45,590 nucleotides of DNA from DASWJQ01 sp036397095 (lineage in GTDB: Bacteria > Chloroflexota > Anaerolineae > Anaerolineales > E44-bin32): NCBI GenBank assembly GCA_036397095.1, contig DASWJQ010000020.1, positions 1 to 45,590 of the forward strand, written 5' to 3'. Below, in pieces: positions 15,937-24,232 of this stretch. The number at the start of each line of letters is the position of its first letter. Positions within the stretch are counted from its first letter, which is position 1. The position numbers and the translations under genes were made by a program. The notes under the pieces were generated by a model. The model did no database searches. It saw only the letters and a program-made list of their open reading frames with translations, and was not told the DNA's origin.

Positions 15937-16629
15937 CTACTCCAGCCCGCCGGGCTCGATGCGCTCCGGGTTGAGTTCGGTCATCTTACCGCTGGTCATG
16001 AACACAACCCGCTCGGCAAGGTTGGTGACGCGGTCGGCGACACGTTCGAGGTTGTGGCCGGCGAAAAGCAAGTAGAGCAGACGCTCGCTGTTAGACGGCT
16101 GCTCGGCCATCTGCTCGAGCAAGCTGCTGAACAACTGCTCGTAACGCCGGTCGATTTCTTCGTCCTGGGCCGCGATGTGCTTGGCGGCGCCCGGATCTTC
16201 TTCGGCGTAGGCTTGCAGCACCCGTTTGATCATCGTGCGGCTGGTTTCGGCCATGAGCGCCAGACCCTCCGGCAGGGCTTCGGCACTGGGTTGTGTCTTC
16301 AGACGGATGGTCGTCTTGGCAATGCCGGCGGCGTAGTCGCCGATCCGCTCCAAATCGAGCACCATGTTCATGGCAGCCACGATCTGTCGTAGATCACCGG
16401 CGGCTGGCTGTTGGCGAGCAATCACCGCCAGGCAGGCGGCCTCGATACCAAACCGCAACTGGTTGATGGCGGCATCTTCAGCCACGACCTGCTGCGCCTT
16501 CACCTCGTCCAGCTCGGCCAATGACTGCATGCTGAGACTGAGGGAGCGGTCGAGCAGCGCACCCATACGCAGGATGTCGTCACGAATCGACTGCAACTCC
16601 TTGGCGAAGGTCAGCCGCATTTCGGTCAT
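15937..16629 (-). CDS. phoU: Phosphate signalling regulator PhoU
   Basis: Cytoplasmic negative regulator linking the Pst transporter to the PhoR kinase. 230 residues from ATG 16629, chosen because GGGAGG lies 8 nt upstream; an ATG at 16653 lacks this. Two PhoU helical repeats are visible: residues 1-110 with FAKELQSIRDDILRMG...DLRQIVAAMNMVLDLERIGDYA, and 120-230 with LYLLFAGHNLERVADRVTNLAERVVFM. The E/D-R-[IV]-[GA]-D metal-binding motif occurs in both (LERIGDY, LERVADR). It is the last gene of the pst cluster, next to a metallophosphoesterase. Confidence 0.96.
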   Translation of the reverse strand: MTEMRLTFAKELQSIRDDILRMGALLDRSLSLSMQSLAELDEVKAQQVVAEDAAINQLRFGIEAACLAVIARQQPAAGDLRQIVAAMNMVLDLERIGDYAAGIAKTTIRLKTQPSAEALPEGLALMAETSRTMIKRVLQAYAEEDPGAAKHIAAQDEEIDRRYEQLFSSLLEQMAEQPSNSERLLYLLFAGHNLERVADRVTNLAERVVFMTSGKMTELNPERIEPGGLE

Positions 16630-16670
16630 CTTGCTTGCCTCCCAACCAACCATTGTGAACCCCGCAGGGC

Positions 16671-17405
16671 TTACCGCTGGGCGTCCGTCAGCCCTCGGCC
16701 GCTCTCCAGCTGCTCGGCGAACACCCCGGGCAACTCGCTTGACCGAATTGCCTGAGCCGCCGCCGGCAGGTCATATTCTACGCGACGGTAGCTGAAGCGC
16801 GGCCGCAGCCCCAAATCGACCAGCAGGTAGCCAGCCCGCCAATCGCCGTCCTTCGGCTTGCCGACCGATCCTGCGTTGGCAAACCAGGTGCCGCCGGCGC
16901 GCTTGACGTACGGCAGGTGGGTGTGGCCAAACAGCAGGATTTCGGCCCCGGTCAGCTTGGCGATGCGCTCGAAGGAGGCGGCCGGCCGGTCTTCATGAAG
17001 ATACTCGTTGATCTTGCGCGGGCTACCATGGACTAGCAGCAGGCTGGGCCGCTGGTTGTCGAGACGCAGTTGGAGCGGTAAGCCGCGCAGGAACTCCTTG
17101 TTGGCCTCGGTCGTGTACTGCTGGGTCCAGCGTAGTGATTGTTGACCGAGCGCGTCTTCGACCGGATCACGGTAAACGCAGCCGCAATCAGCCAGGTTGA
17201 AGCCGACCCCTTCATCGTAGTTGCCCAGAATGGTGGGCACTTGCTGCCGACGGATGAATTCGACGACCTCGTTGGGCTGGGCGCCGTAACCGACCAGGTC
17301 ACCGAGGCAGTAGGTAAAGTCCGGGTGCTGTTGCTGGGCGTCGGCCCAGACCGCCTCCAGCGCGGGCAGATTGGCGTGGATGTCGGAGAGAATCGCCAGT
17401 CGCAT
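16671..17405 (-). CDS. Calcineurin-like metallophosphoesterase
   Basis: 244 residues, MRLAILSDIHANLPALEAV. The five metal-ligand motifs are present in order: D-I-H (Asp8, His10), GDLVGYGAQPNE, GNYD, HGSP and GHTH. This pattern belongs to the YfcE/MJ0936 group of small phosphodiesterases/phosphatases with two metal ions. It starts 6 bp after the pstB stop and precedes phoU, so it is probably co-transcribed with the phosphate uptake genes. Release of phosphate from an organic ester under starvation is a reasonable inference; the substrate is unknown. No signal peptide, hence cytoplasmic. Confidence 0.88.
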   Translation of the reverse strand: MRLAILSDIHANLPALEAVWADAQQQHPDFTYCLGDLVGYGAQPNEVVEFIRRQQVPTILGNYDEGVGFNLADCGCVYRDPVEDALGQQSLRWTQQYTTEANKEFLRGLPLQLRLDNQRPSLLLVHGSPRKINEYLHEDRPAASFERIAKLTGAEILLFGHTHLPYVKRAGGTWFANAGSVGKPKDGDWRAGYLLVDLGLRPRFSYRRVEYDLPAAAQAIRSSELPGVFAEQLESGRGLTDAQR

Positions 17406-17411
17406 GATGGC

Positions 17412-18239
17412 TCAGCCAAACCGGCCGGTGACGTAGTCTTCGGTGCGCTGGTCTGACGGCCGGGTGAAGATGGTGTCGGTCTTGTCGTATTCGATCATCA
17501 TGCCAGCCCGATCGGCTTCATCCAGCATCATCATGGCCGTGAAGTCCGAGACGCGCGCCGCCTGCTGCATGTTGTGGGTGACGATGACAATCGTGTACTG
17601 GTCGGAAAGGTCGTGCATCAAATCCTCGATGCGCAGGGTGGCAATCGGGTCGAGCGCCGAGCAGGGCTCATCCATCAGGATTACATCCGGCCGGACGGCA
17701 ATGGCCCGGGCGATGCACAGGCGCTGCTGCTGGCCCCCCGACAGCGAAAGTCCGCTCTGGTCGAGCTTGTCGGCCACCTCGTCCCACAACGCCGCCCGCC
17801 GCAATGAGTCCTCAACCAGCGCATCCATGTCGTCCCGGTAGCCATTGACCCGGGCACCCCAAGCGACATTCTCGTAAATGGTCTTGGGAAACGGGTTGGG
17901 CTTTTGAAAAACCATCCCGATGCGGCGGCGAACTTCGACCGGGTCGACCTGTGGCTCGTAAATGTTGTGTCCGCCGAAAAAGACGGCGCCCTCGGTGCGA
18001 GCGTCGCCGATCTGTTCATTCATACGGTTAACGGCCCGCAGCAGGGTGCTCTTGCCACAACCTGATGGGCCAATGATGGCGGTGATCTTCTGCCGGGCAA
18101 CCTTCAAGTTGATGTTCTTGATCGCCAGAAAGTCGCCGTAGTAGACATGCAAATCGCGCATGGCAATGGCGTAGTGGCCGTTGGTTTCCATTTCCAGGCC
18201 TGGGATGGAGGTTTGGCTTTCGTCCGGCATGGCACTCAT
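17412..18239 (-). CDS. pstB: Phosphate ABC transporter ATP-binding protein
   Basis: 275 residues from ATG 18239, chosen because it overlaps the pstA stop as ATGA. ABC motifs: Walker A GPSGCGKST, Q-loop VFQKPNPFPKTIYENVAWG, signature LSGGQQQR, Walker B VILMDEP followed by CSALDP, and switch His in VTHNMQQA. The FQKPNPFP and SALDPIAT segments are diagnostic for PstB. It drives high-affinity phosphate import with PstA, PstC and PstS. The 25-residue N-terminal extension before MRDLHVYYG is polar and unremarkable. Confidence 0.98.
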   Translation of the reverse strand: MSAMPDESQTSIPGLEMETNGHYAIAMRDLHVYYGDFLAIKNINLKVARQKITAIIGPSGCGKSTLLRAVNRMNEQIGDARTEGAVFFGGHNIYEPQVDPVEVRRRIGMVFQKPNPFPKTIYENVAWGARVNGYRDDMDALVEDSLRRAALWDEVADKLDQSGLSLSGGQQQRLCIARAIAVRPDVILMDEPCSALDPIATLRIEDLMHDLSDQYTIVIVTHNMQQAARVSDFTAMMMLDEADRAGMMIEYDKTDTIFTRPSDQRTEDYVTGRFG

Positions 18240-19495
18240 CCGCTGAGCCTCCGGCTGTATCGGTTGCGCAACAGCACGGCCGAGGCGTTCATTGCCAAAA
18301 GCAGCGCCAGCAGCACGAGGATGGCGGCCGCCGCCAGGTTGCGGAACACGTCCTGGGGCCGGCTGGTCCATTGGAAGATTTGTATCGGCAATGTGGTGAA
18401 CTTGGCGAACGGCGAATCCGGATCAACGGTAATGAACGTCGAGGCGCCGACCACCACCAACGGCGCGGTTTCGCCGATGGCCCGCGACACGGCCAGAATG
18501 GTGCCTGTCAAGATGCCCGGCAGGGCGTTGGGCAGCACGTGGGCCCAGATGGTTTGCCAACGCGTCGCCCCCAGGGCCAAACCCGCCTGGCGCAGCGAGC
18601 CGGGCACGGCCCGGATGGCTTCCTGGGCGTTGATGATGATCAATGGCAGGATGAGCAGACCCAGGGTCATCCCGGCCGACAGAATGGTTCGGCCGTTGGC
18701 CGACGTCGGGTCGGTCAGGCCGAAAAGGGTGCCGCTGGTCAGCGGCTCAAGAGCCCGCACCAGGATCGCCAGCCCCAGAATGCCGTAGATGATCGACGGA
18801 ACGCCTGCCAGATTGTTGATGTTGGTCCGGATCAGCCGGTTGAGCGCCGTGTCGGCGGCGTACTCCTCCAGGTAGATGGCCGCGCCGACACCGATCGGGA
18901 ACGAGAAACCGATGGTAATGGCGATCACCCACAGCGAGCCAAGGATGGCAGTACGCACGCCGGCCCGCTGTGGGTCGCCCGATTGAGGTGTGCTGACAAA
19001 ATCCGGGTCAATCCAGGCCTCGAAGCGCACGATCGCGTTCGGATAGCTGCTGGCGGCCTCCGCCAGCACTTCCGAGCGACGCAGCAGGGAGTCGGTCAGC
19101 GACCAGGTCTCCACAACCTGAGGCTCGACGACCCGCTCGAGGATCAGAGCCAGCACGCTATCCCGTCCGCGCTCGGCGAACGGCTGGTCGTCCTCAAATC
19201 GGCGGAACAATCCGGCCGAGACGTTGGCCTGGAGCACCCGGACCAACTGGTCCTTGCTCTGCTCTTCGAGCGGCACCCCGCCGATCGCCAGGCTGGCGGG
19301 GTCGACGCTGTTTTCGACGGCGACGTAGCCAAACGCTGAATCCATGACGTTGTAGAGCAGGGCGGTCAGGGCAATGATGCCGACGATCGTTGACAGCTGG
19401 AACGCGGTCCGCCACAAGGCGCCGCCGCGGCGGCGCTGCTCCAGGCGGACATTGAATTCCTGATCTGGCTGAGGGGAAGTGACCGCCGGGCTCAT
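18236..19495 (-). CDS. pstA: Phosphate ABC transporter permease PstA with enlarged external loop
   Basis: 419 residues from ATG 19495, overlapping the pstC stop as ATGA. Typical PstA proteins are about 280-300 residues. After the first membrane helix (FQLSTIVGIIALTALLYNVM) there is an extra region of about 125 residues (AVENSVDPASL...FVSTPQSGDPQRAG) before the second helix, predicted to lie outside the membrane. The conserved permease core follows: GVGAAIYLEEYA, NINNLAGVPSIIYGILGL, and the EAA loop EAIRAVPGSLRQAGLALGAT. Core motifs are intact, so transport should be normal; the extra domain may contact PstS or the matching loop in PstC. Confidence 0.95.
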   Translation of the reverse strand: MSPAVTSPQPDQEFNVRLEQRRRGGALWRTAFQLSTIVGIIALTALLYNVMDSAFGYVAVENSVDPASLAIGGVPLEEQSKDQLVRVLQANVSAGLFRRFEDDQPFAERGRDSVLALILERVVEPQVVETWSLTDSLLRRSEVLAEAASSYPNAIVRFEAWIDPDFVSTPQSGDPQRAGVRTAILGSLWVIAITIGFSFPIGVGAAIYLEEYAADTALNRLIRTNINNLAGVPSIIYGILGLAILVRALEPLTSGTLFGLTDPTSANGRTILSAGMTLGLLILPLIIINAQEAIRAVPGSLRQAGLALGATRWQTIWAHVLPNALPGILTGTILAVSRAIGETAPLVVVGASTFITVDPDSPFAKFTTLPIQIFQWTSRPQDVFRNLAAAAILVLLALLLAMNASAVLLRNRYSRRLSG

Positions 19496-20676
19496 TCATA
19501 GACCTCGCGGAAGCGGCGCACGATCCGCTGCGAAATGATATTGAGTGACAGCGTCATTGCAAACAGCACCAGGCCGATGGCGAAGATACTGTTGTAGTCG
19601 ATCGAGTCGTAGCTCAGATCGCCACCGCTAATGCGCACGATATGGCCGGTCATGGTCTCGGCCGCTTGGAACGGATTGAATGTAAAGGCCGGACCAGCAC
19701 CGGCGGCGATGGCCACGATCATGGTTTCGCCGATGGCACGCGAGATGGCGACAATGAAAGCGGCCGTGATGCCGGAGAAGGCGGCCGGCACCACGACCCG
19801 CACCGCGGTCTCAAGCCGGGTGGCGCCTAAGGCGTAGGCAGCCTGCCGCAGCGAGCCCGGAACGGCGCTCAACGCGTCCTCGCTCATAGAGCTGACCAGC
19901 GGCAGGATCAGAATGCCGATGACGATGCCGGCCGAAGCCGTGTTGTAGATCTGAACCACATCGCGGCCAAGGATCTGGCGCAGCAGCGGGGTCATGAAGG
20001 TTAGGGCGAAGTAGCCATAGACCACTGTGGGCACGCCGGCCAGCACCTCCAGCGTCGGCTTGATCAGACTGCGCAGCCGCAGGCTGGCGTATTCACTCAG
20101 GTAGATGGCGACGCTCAGGCCCAGTGGCAACGCAACCAAGATGGCGAGGGTGGTTGTCATCAAGGTGGCGTTGACCAGCGGCAGAATGCCGAACTGGCCG
20201 ATCTGTGGGTTCCACTTGGTTGAGATGAAAAACTCAACCAGCGAGACCCACTGGCCCCGGAAGATACCGGTTCCTTGGCGATGGATTGTGACGGCTGTGC
20301 CCTCCAGGCCCCGCTCGACTTGGACCTGGGTGCCGTCCATCGCCGTGACCAGCATGATCTCATCACCCAGCCGCAAAGCCGAACCGACCTCGATCGCCTG
20401 GCCTGTGTCCGAAATCTGCAGCACGCCATCAAACTCGGACACGCTGCGGGTCACGGATTTGTTGGTGTTTTCCCAGGCACGGCGGGCGAAGAAGTCGAGA
20501 GATTCTTTGCCCAGGACGACGACGATGCCAATCGTGGTCAGGATGGAAAGGGCTCCGCAGACCAACAGGAAACCCTGGATCAAGCTCTCCGCGGGGCGGC
20601 GGCGGCGGCGCAGATCCATCGGCCTGACCCATGGATGATCGTCAGATTGGAAAGCCTTTGCCCGGTTGGTGGCCAA
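19492..20676 (-). CDS. pstC: Phosphate ABC transporter permease PstC with beta-type insertion
   Basis: 394 residues from a TTG at 20676 with GGAGGGG 7 nt upstream; an ATG at 20619 is the alternative. The frame is open further up, but the long hairpin at 20701-20750 argues for the downstream start. After helix 1 (FLLVCGALSILTTIGIVVVLG) comes an external insertion of about 90 residues containing LRLGDEIMLVTAMDG and VERGLEGTAVTIHRQG, which resembles a short beta module common in phage structural proteins. The PstC core follows: GLSVAIYLSEYA, LEVLAGVPTVVYGYFAL and the EAA loop DALSAVPGSLRQAAYALGAT. Part of the pstSCAB operon. Confidence 0.95.
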   Translation of the reverse strand: MATNRAKAFQSDDHPWVRPMDLRRRRRPAESLIQGFLLVCGALSILTTIGIVVVLGKESLDFFARRAWENTNKSVTRSVSEFDGVLQISDTGQAIEVGSALRLGDEIMLVTAMDGTQVQVERGLEGTAVTIHRQGTGIFRGQWVSLVEFFISTKWNPQIGQFGILPLVNATLMTTTLAILVALPLGLSVAIYLSEYASLRLRSLIKPTLEVLAGVPTVVYGYFALTFMTPLLRQILGRDVVQIYNTASAGIVIGILILPLVSSMSEDALSAVPGSLRQAAYALGATRLETAVRVVVPAAFSGITAAFIVAISRAIGETMIVAIAAGAGPAFTFNPFQAAETMTGHIVRISGGDLSYDSIDYNSIFAIGLVLFAMTLSLNIISQRIVRRFREVYE

Positions 20677-20700
20677 AGGAACACCCCTCCGTTTGCTCCC

Positions 20701-20750
20701 GAGACGGCGCATAGGGAGAGAGATTGCTGGCTCTCTCCCTATGCGGTCTC
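20701..20750 (-). promoter_or_regulatory. Long stem-loop between pstS and pstC
   Basis: A 15-bp perfect stem (20708-20722 with 20731-20745), extended by GAGAC/GTCTC (20701-20705 with 20746-20750) across a GG bulge. The loop is 8 nt and there is no T tract. It lies in the 107-bp spacer after the pstS stop. Such a structure commonly protects the upstream mRNA or reduces read-through, giving more PstS than permease. Confidence 0.75.
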
Positions 20751-20783
20751 TTGCGGCTGATTGGGAAGCTATGCCCAGCCGGA

Positions 20784-21806
20784 TTAGTTGCTCGTCGCGT
20801 CCAACCAATTCTGGCGAGCTAGATCGAGTGACTCATTGCTCGCCGGAAAGTAGCCGACATCCAGCACCTCTTCGTTGACGTAGGTCAGGTAGAAGTTGAT
20901 GAAGGCCGCCACCTGCGGTTTTTCGGCCATCACGGAAGCATCGGAGTAGATGAACAGCGGCCGGGCCAGCGGGTAATCGCCGGCGTCCACGTTATCGCTC
21001 GTTGCCTCGACGCCCTCGATTGACAGGATCTTGAGCGTGTCCTGGTTCTCGGCATAGTACGCGTAGCCGAAGTAGCCGATGGCGTACGGGCTGCCAAGGA
21101 CGCCCGTCACCAGCACGTTGTCGTCCTCGCTCAACTGCAGGTTGTCGGAGTTGAGCAGCGGCGCTTCGTCCTCATCGAACACTTCTTCGACGAAGTAGTC
21201 AAACGTCCCGCTGTCCGTCCCCGGGCTGAAGCGCAGGACCGGCTCGGCCGGCCAGGCTGGGTCGACGTCGGCCCAGGTCTCGGCCGTCGAGAACACCAGC
21301 GCCAGCTGCTCCAGCGTCAGGTTGTCAGCGAACGTGTTCTCCTGGCTCACCGTCACCGCCAGGGCGTCCGTCCCCACTCGGAATTCGATCGGGGTGCGGC
21401 CGATGCCCGTGCACGACTCGATCTCGGTGTCCCGGATCGCGCGGCTGGCGTTGGCGATGTCGGACTCACCGGTCTCGCAGAAGCGCTCAAATCCGGCGCC
21501 GCTGCCGATGCTGTCGATGGTGATGTTGTCGCCGTAGCCCTCGTCCTGGAAGCGCTCGGCTATCCGCTCCGACAACGGGAAGACCGTCGAACTGCCGGCG
21601 GTGATGATGTCGCCGGTTAGCTCGAGCGGGTTGACCTCGGGCAGCTGAACACTGGCGCCAGCCCCCATCGGCTGGGCCGGCGCGGGAGTAGGCTCAGCCG
21701 CCGGCTGGGCCGGGGCCGGCGTCGCTTGCACCCCGCCACCACAGGCTGCCAACAACACCGAGCCAATGATGAGCAGCGGAAGGATCGAACGGCGAAGTAC
21801 AGTCAT
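20784..21806 (-). CDS. pstS: Phosphate-binding lipoprotein PstS
   Basis: 340 residues from ATG 21806, behind GAGGAGG. A signal peptide ends at the lipobox LLAAC (Cys22), followed by a 35-residue P/A/Q linker. Phosphate-binding loops are present: TAGSSTVFPLSERIAE, IGSGAGFERFCETGESDIANASRAI, and SPGTDSGTFDYFVEEV. Near the C-terminus ARPLFIYSD and FINFYLTY are typical. It captures phosphate for the PstCA-PstB importer. A Pho box with -10 lies directly upstream, so it should be induced by phosphate starvation. Confidence 0.97.
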   Translation of the reverse strand: MTVLRRSILPLLIIGSVLLAACGGGVQATPAPAQPAAEPTPAPAQPMGAGASVQLPEVNPLELTGDIITAGSSTVFPLSERIAERFQDEGYGDNITIDSIGSGAGFERFCETGESDIANASRAIRDTEIESCTGIGRTPIEFRVGTDALAVTVSQENTFADNLTLEQLALVFSTAETWADVDPAWPAEPVLRFSPGTDSGTFDYFVEEVFDEDEAPLLNSDNLQLSEDDNVLVTGVLGSPYAIGYFGYAYYAENQDTLKILSIEGVEATSDNVDAGDYPLARPLFIYSDASVMAEKPQVAAFINFYLTYVNEEVLDVGYFPASNESLDLARQNWLDATSN

Positions 21807-21848
21807 GGCGTTTGCTATCCTCCTCAGGATGGTCGGTTCGCCGGATAG

Positions 21849-21902
21849 AGCCTATCGAAGTCGACTTAACTCACCATCAAGGGCCGGTTAAGGCCCGTTA
21901 AC
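21849..21902 (-). promoter_or_regulatory. Pho box and -10 of the pst operon
   Basis: Minus strand, within 21865-21902, four half-sites read TTAAC, TTAAC, TTGAT, TTAAG with spacings of 10, 11 and 11 bp. The last one is followed after 15 nt (start to start) by TAGGCT (21849-21854) as -10. The same geometry recurs at 22330-22383. This matches the 11-bp direct-repeat design of PhoP/PhoB operators. Confidence 0.75.
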
Positions 21903-21907
21903 AGAGA

Positions 21908-21933
21908 CGCCCGCCTGGGTTGCCAGGCGGGCG
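21908..21933 (-). terminator. Stem-loop between zinc-ribbon gene and pstS Pho box
   Basis: An 11-bp perfect GC stem (21908-21918 with 21923-21933) and a 4-nt loop. It is just downstream of the zinc-ribbon gene and ends 6 bp before the pstS Pho box. No long T tract follows, so it may terminate weakly or insulate the two units. Confidence 0.55.
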
Positions 21934-21993
21934 CTCTGACATTTAGGGGGAGGGCGAGGTAAGGAGGCAGTTGTCTCTGCTTCCGAAGAACCC

Positions 21994-22323
21994 TTACTCG
22001 GTCCAGCGCCAGCCGCGGGTGCCGCAGCGTTCGCAGCGTCCAACGGCGGCGACCAGGTTGGCGAACATGCTCCACTGCACGTCGTAGCCGCGATGGCCGC
22101 AGTAGGGGCAGGCCGGATCGGGCTGCGGCCGGTGGCTGTCCTGGTGCTGCCAGGTTTCTGGCTGCAGTTTGCGGCGCGCCGGCTGCGCGGGTTGGACTTG
22201 TGCGCCAAGGGTGCGCAGGGCCGCTCTCGTCTGCGCGTCACCCAGCGTGGGCGCTGGCTGCACCTCAACTGGATCGGTGATCCGGTACGTCATGGTTTGT
22301 GTGTCTGTCTCGTAGTCCATCAT
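21994..22323 (-). CDS. Small zinc-ribbon protein of the Pho regulon
   Basis: 109 residues from ATG 22323 (the frame also has a GTG at 22341, but that codon lies upstream of the -10). The first 65 residues are polar and rich in Gln, Pro and Thr. The C-terminus holds two Cys pairs, CPYCGHRGYDVQWSMFANL and CERCGTRGWRW, a zinc ribbon. The promoter -10 (TATGCT) ends 6 nt before this ATG and no SD exists, so the mRNA is probably leaderless. It sits between the PhoR-like kinase and pstS, and has a Pho box identical in layout to that of pstS. Function unknown; a small regulator or adaptor of phosphate starvation is an inference from position only. Confidence 0.7.
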   Translation of the reverse strand: MMDYETDTQTMTYRITDPVEVQPAPTLGDAQTRAALRTLGAQVQPAQPARRKLQPETWQHQDSHRPQPDPACPYCGHRGYDVQWSMFANLVAAVGRCERCGTRGWRWTE

Positions 22324-22329
22324 GCGGCC

Positions 22330-22383
22330 AGCATAGGGCACGGCGCTTAAGTTTCGGTCAAGGCACAGTTAACGGCTCTTAAG
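22330..22383 (-). promoter_or_regulatory. Pho box and -10 of the zinc-ribbon gene
   Basis: Minus strand, within 22346-22383: TTAAG, TTAAC, TTGAC, TTAAG with start-to-start spacings of 10, 11 and 11 bp, then after 15 nt TATGCT (22330-22335). Spacing and even the TTGA variant in position three are the same as in the pstS promoter. Confidence 0.72.
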
Positions 22384-22400
22384 CTGCGGGCGAGGAGATT

Positions 22401-23546
22401 TCAGGCGGTTTGGAAGACCAAGTGGAAGCGGGCGCCCTTGTCCGGCGGGGTGGCATTCTCGACCCAGACACGGCCGCCGTGAGCGCCCATAATGTGGCGC
22501 ACAATGGCCAGACCGAGACCGGTGCCCGGGGTGCCGCGGGCCCGGTCGCCACGGTAGAAGCGTTCGAAGACGCGCTCCAAATCGTCGGGCGCCAAACCCG
22601 GACCGTCGTCGGCAATCGTCAGCGTGATCTCGCCCTCGCCAGACTCGGCCGCCAGCCGGACCGGCTGCCGGCCTTCGGCGAACTTGAGGGCGTTGTGAAG
22701 GACGTTGACCAGGGCCCGCCGTGCTTGCTCGCGGTCGGCCAGCACCTCGAACTCGGTCGGCACTTCGACGGCAAAGGTCAGACCCCGGCTGGCCGCCTGG
22801 TCGCGCAGCGGATCAACCGCCGCATCGACGATCTCGCTGAGCGGCAGCGGCACCAAGCGGGCAACCTGCCGGCCGGACTCAATGGCCGATAGATCGAGCA
22901 TCTCCTGGAACATCTGATGGAGCAGGTCGACCTCACGGGCGACTTTGCCCGCCAGATCTCGGGCGACCGCCGGCTTGCGCCCGGCGGCCGATTGCAGCGT
23001 GTCGGCCAGCAGGCGCAGCGAGGTCAGTGGCGTGCGCAATTCGTGCGACAGATTGGCGACCATGTCCTGCCGGGCGCGCGCCAGCCGGCGCACTTCGGCC
23101 ACATCCTGCAGAGCGATGCCGGCGCCTCCGTCGGTGACTTGCACGTGCACCAGATATGGATGGTTGTCGATCTCGATGACCTGCTCCAGGCCGGCCGGCT
23201 CCGGCTGTGCCAGCGCCTGCTGCGCCAGTTGCTCAAGCTCCAGGCTGTGAAGATAGCGAATCAGGCTGAGGCCGGGTGAGATGGAACCGAACAGTGTCTC
23301 GGCCGCCGGATTGGCCATTTGAACAACCAATTGGCGGTCAACTGCCAGGATGGGATCGACGGAGGCGGCGGCCCCGGTCCGCTGCCAATCACGCAGCAGC
23401 GCTGTCTCCCGCCGCAGTTCGGCCAGCTCGTCCTGCGCCCGGCGGTGAGCTCCTCGGGAGCGCTTGGCCGCCAGTCCCTCTTTGCGCCACTGCCACACAC
23501 TCAATGCCAGGGCCAGCCCGAGAACGACGGCCAGCGCCCACTCCAT
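22401..23546 (-). CDS. PhoR-like sensor histidine kinase
   Basis: 381 residues from ATG 23546, whose A overlaps the regulator stop (TGATG). One N-terminal membrane helix (MEWALAVVLGLALALSVWQW) is followed by a coiled stretch, a PAS-like domain (DPILAVDRQLVVQMANPAAETLFG), the dimerisation/phosphorylation helix with NLSHELRTPLTSLRLL (His near residue 165), and the ATPase domain: N box NVLHNALKF, G1 DDGPGLAP, F box FERFYRG, G2 GTGLGLAIV. The single helix and short exposed segment match PhoR kinases that sense the Pst-PhoU state and not an external ligand. Paired with the upstream regulator, and next to pst genes. Confidence 0.93.
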   Translation of the reverse strand: MEWALAVVLGLALALSVWQWRKEGLAAKRSRGAHRRAQDELAELRRETALLRDWQRTGAAASVDPILAVDRQLVVQMANPAAETLFGSISPGLSLIRYLHSLELEQLAQQALAQPEPAGLEQVIEIDNHPYLVHVQVTDGGAGIALQDVAEVRRLARARQDMVANLSHELRTPLTSLRLLADTLQSAAGRKPAVARDLAGKVAREVDLLHQMFQEMLDLSAIESGRQVARLVPLPLSEIVDAAVDPLRDQAASRGLTFAVEVPTEFEVLADREQARRALVNVLHNALKFAEGRQPVRLAAESGEGEITLTIADDGPGLAPDDLERVFERFYRGDRARGTPGTGLGLAIVRHIMGAHGGRVWVENATPPDKGARFHLVFQTA

Positions 23547-24226
23547 CAGCTCGCCTCGAACCGGTACCCGGCGCCGCGCACGGTGGTAATCCGCTGGGGG
23601 CTGGATGGATCCAACTCGATCTTCTCCCGCAGCCAACGGATGTGCACATCGACGGTGCGGGCATCCCCCACGAAATCGTCCCCCCACACGCCGGATAACA
23701 ACAGGTCGCGGCTGAGCACGGCACCGGGGTTGCGCATGAGCATTACCAGCAGATCAAATTCGCGCGGCGCCAGCAGCACCTGGCGGCCGCCAACACGCAA
23801 GCGGCGCCCGATCAAGTCAAGGTGAACATCGCCGCTCGCCAATTCGGCATTCGGCGCGGCCGCGCTTTGGCCCCGGCGGAGCGCAGCCCGCACCCGGGCC
23901 AGCAGTTCGCCCAGGGAAAAGGGCTTGACCACGTAGTCATCGGCGCCGGTCTCGAGACCGACGATCTTGTCGGTCTCGGTGCCGCGGGCCGTGAGCAGGA
24001 TGATCGGAACCTGTGAGTCCTTGCGGATCATGCGGCAGACAGTCAGCCCGTCCAGTTCCGGCAGCATCACATCCAGGATGACGAGGTCGGGCTCGACCTG
24101 CCGCGCCAACTGCAGGCCGGCCTGGCCATCGGAGGCCGTCTCGACCTGGTAGCCCTCTGCGCGCAGGTTGAGCGCCAGCGTCTCGCGGACGGTGTTGTCG
24201 TCTTCCACAAGGAGCAGGGTGGTCAC
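23546..24226 (-). CDS. PhoP/PhoB-like response regulator (OmpR family)
   Basis: 226 residues from GTG 24226. Receiver domain with acidic pocket VEDD (residues 7-10), phosphoacceptor Asp52 in ILDVMLPELDG, LLTARG and VVKPFS. The C-terminal winged helix has LLAPREFDLLVMLMRNPGAVLSRDLLL and VDVHIRWLREKIE, then GAGYRF. It probably binds the two Pho boxes described here. A TATAAT (24233-24238 on the minus strand) ends 6 nt before the GTG and there is no SD, pointing to a leaderless mRNA. It is the first gene of the regulator-kinase pair. Confidence 0.94.
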   Translation of the reverse strand: MTTLLLVEDDNTVRETLALNLRAEGYQVETASDGQAGLQLARQVEPDLVILDVMLPELDGLTVCRMIRKDSQVPIILLTARGTETDKIVGLETGADDYVVKPFSLGELLARVRAALRRGQSAAAPNAELASGDVHLDLIGRRLRVGGRQVLLAPREFDLLVMLMRNPGAVLSRDLLLSGVWGDDFVGDARTVDVHIRWLREKIELDPSSPQRITTVRGAGYRFEAS

Positions 24227-24232
24227 GAGGCG

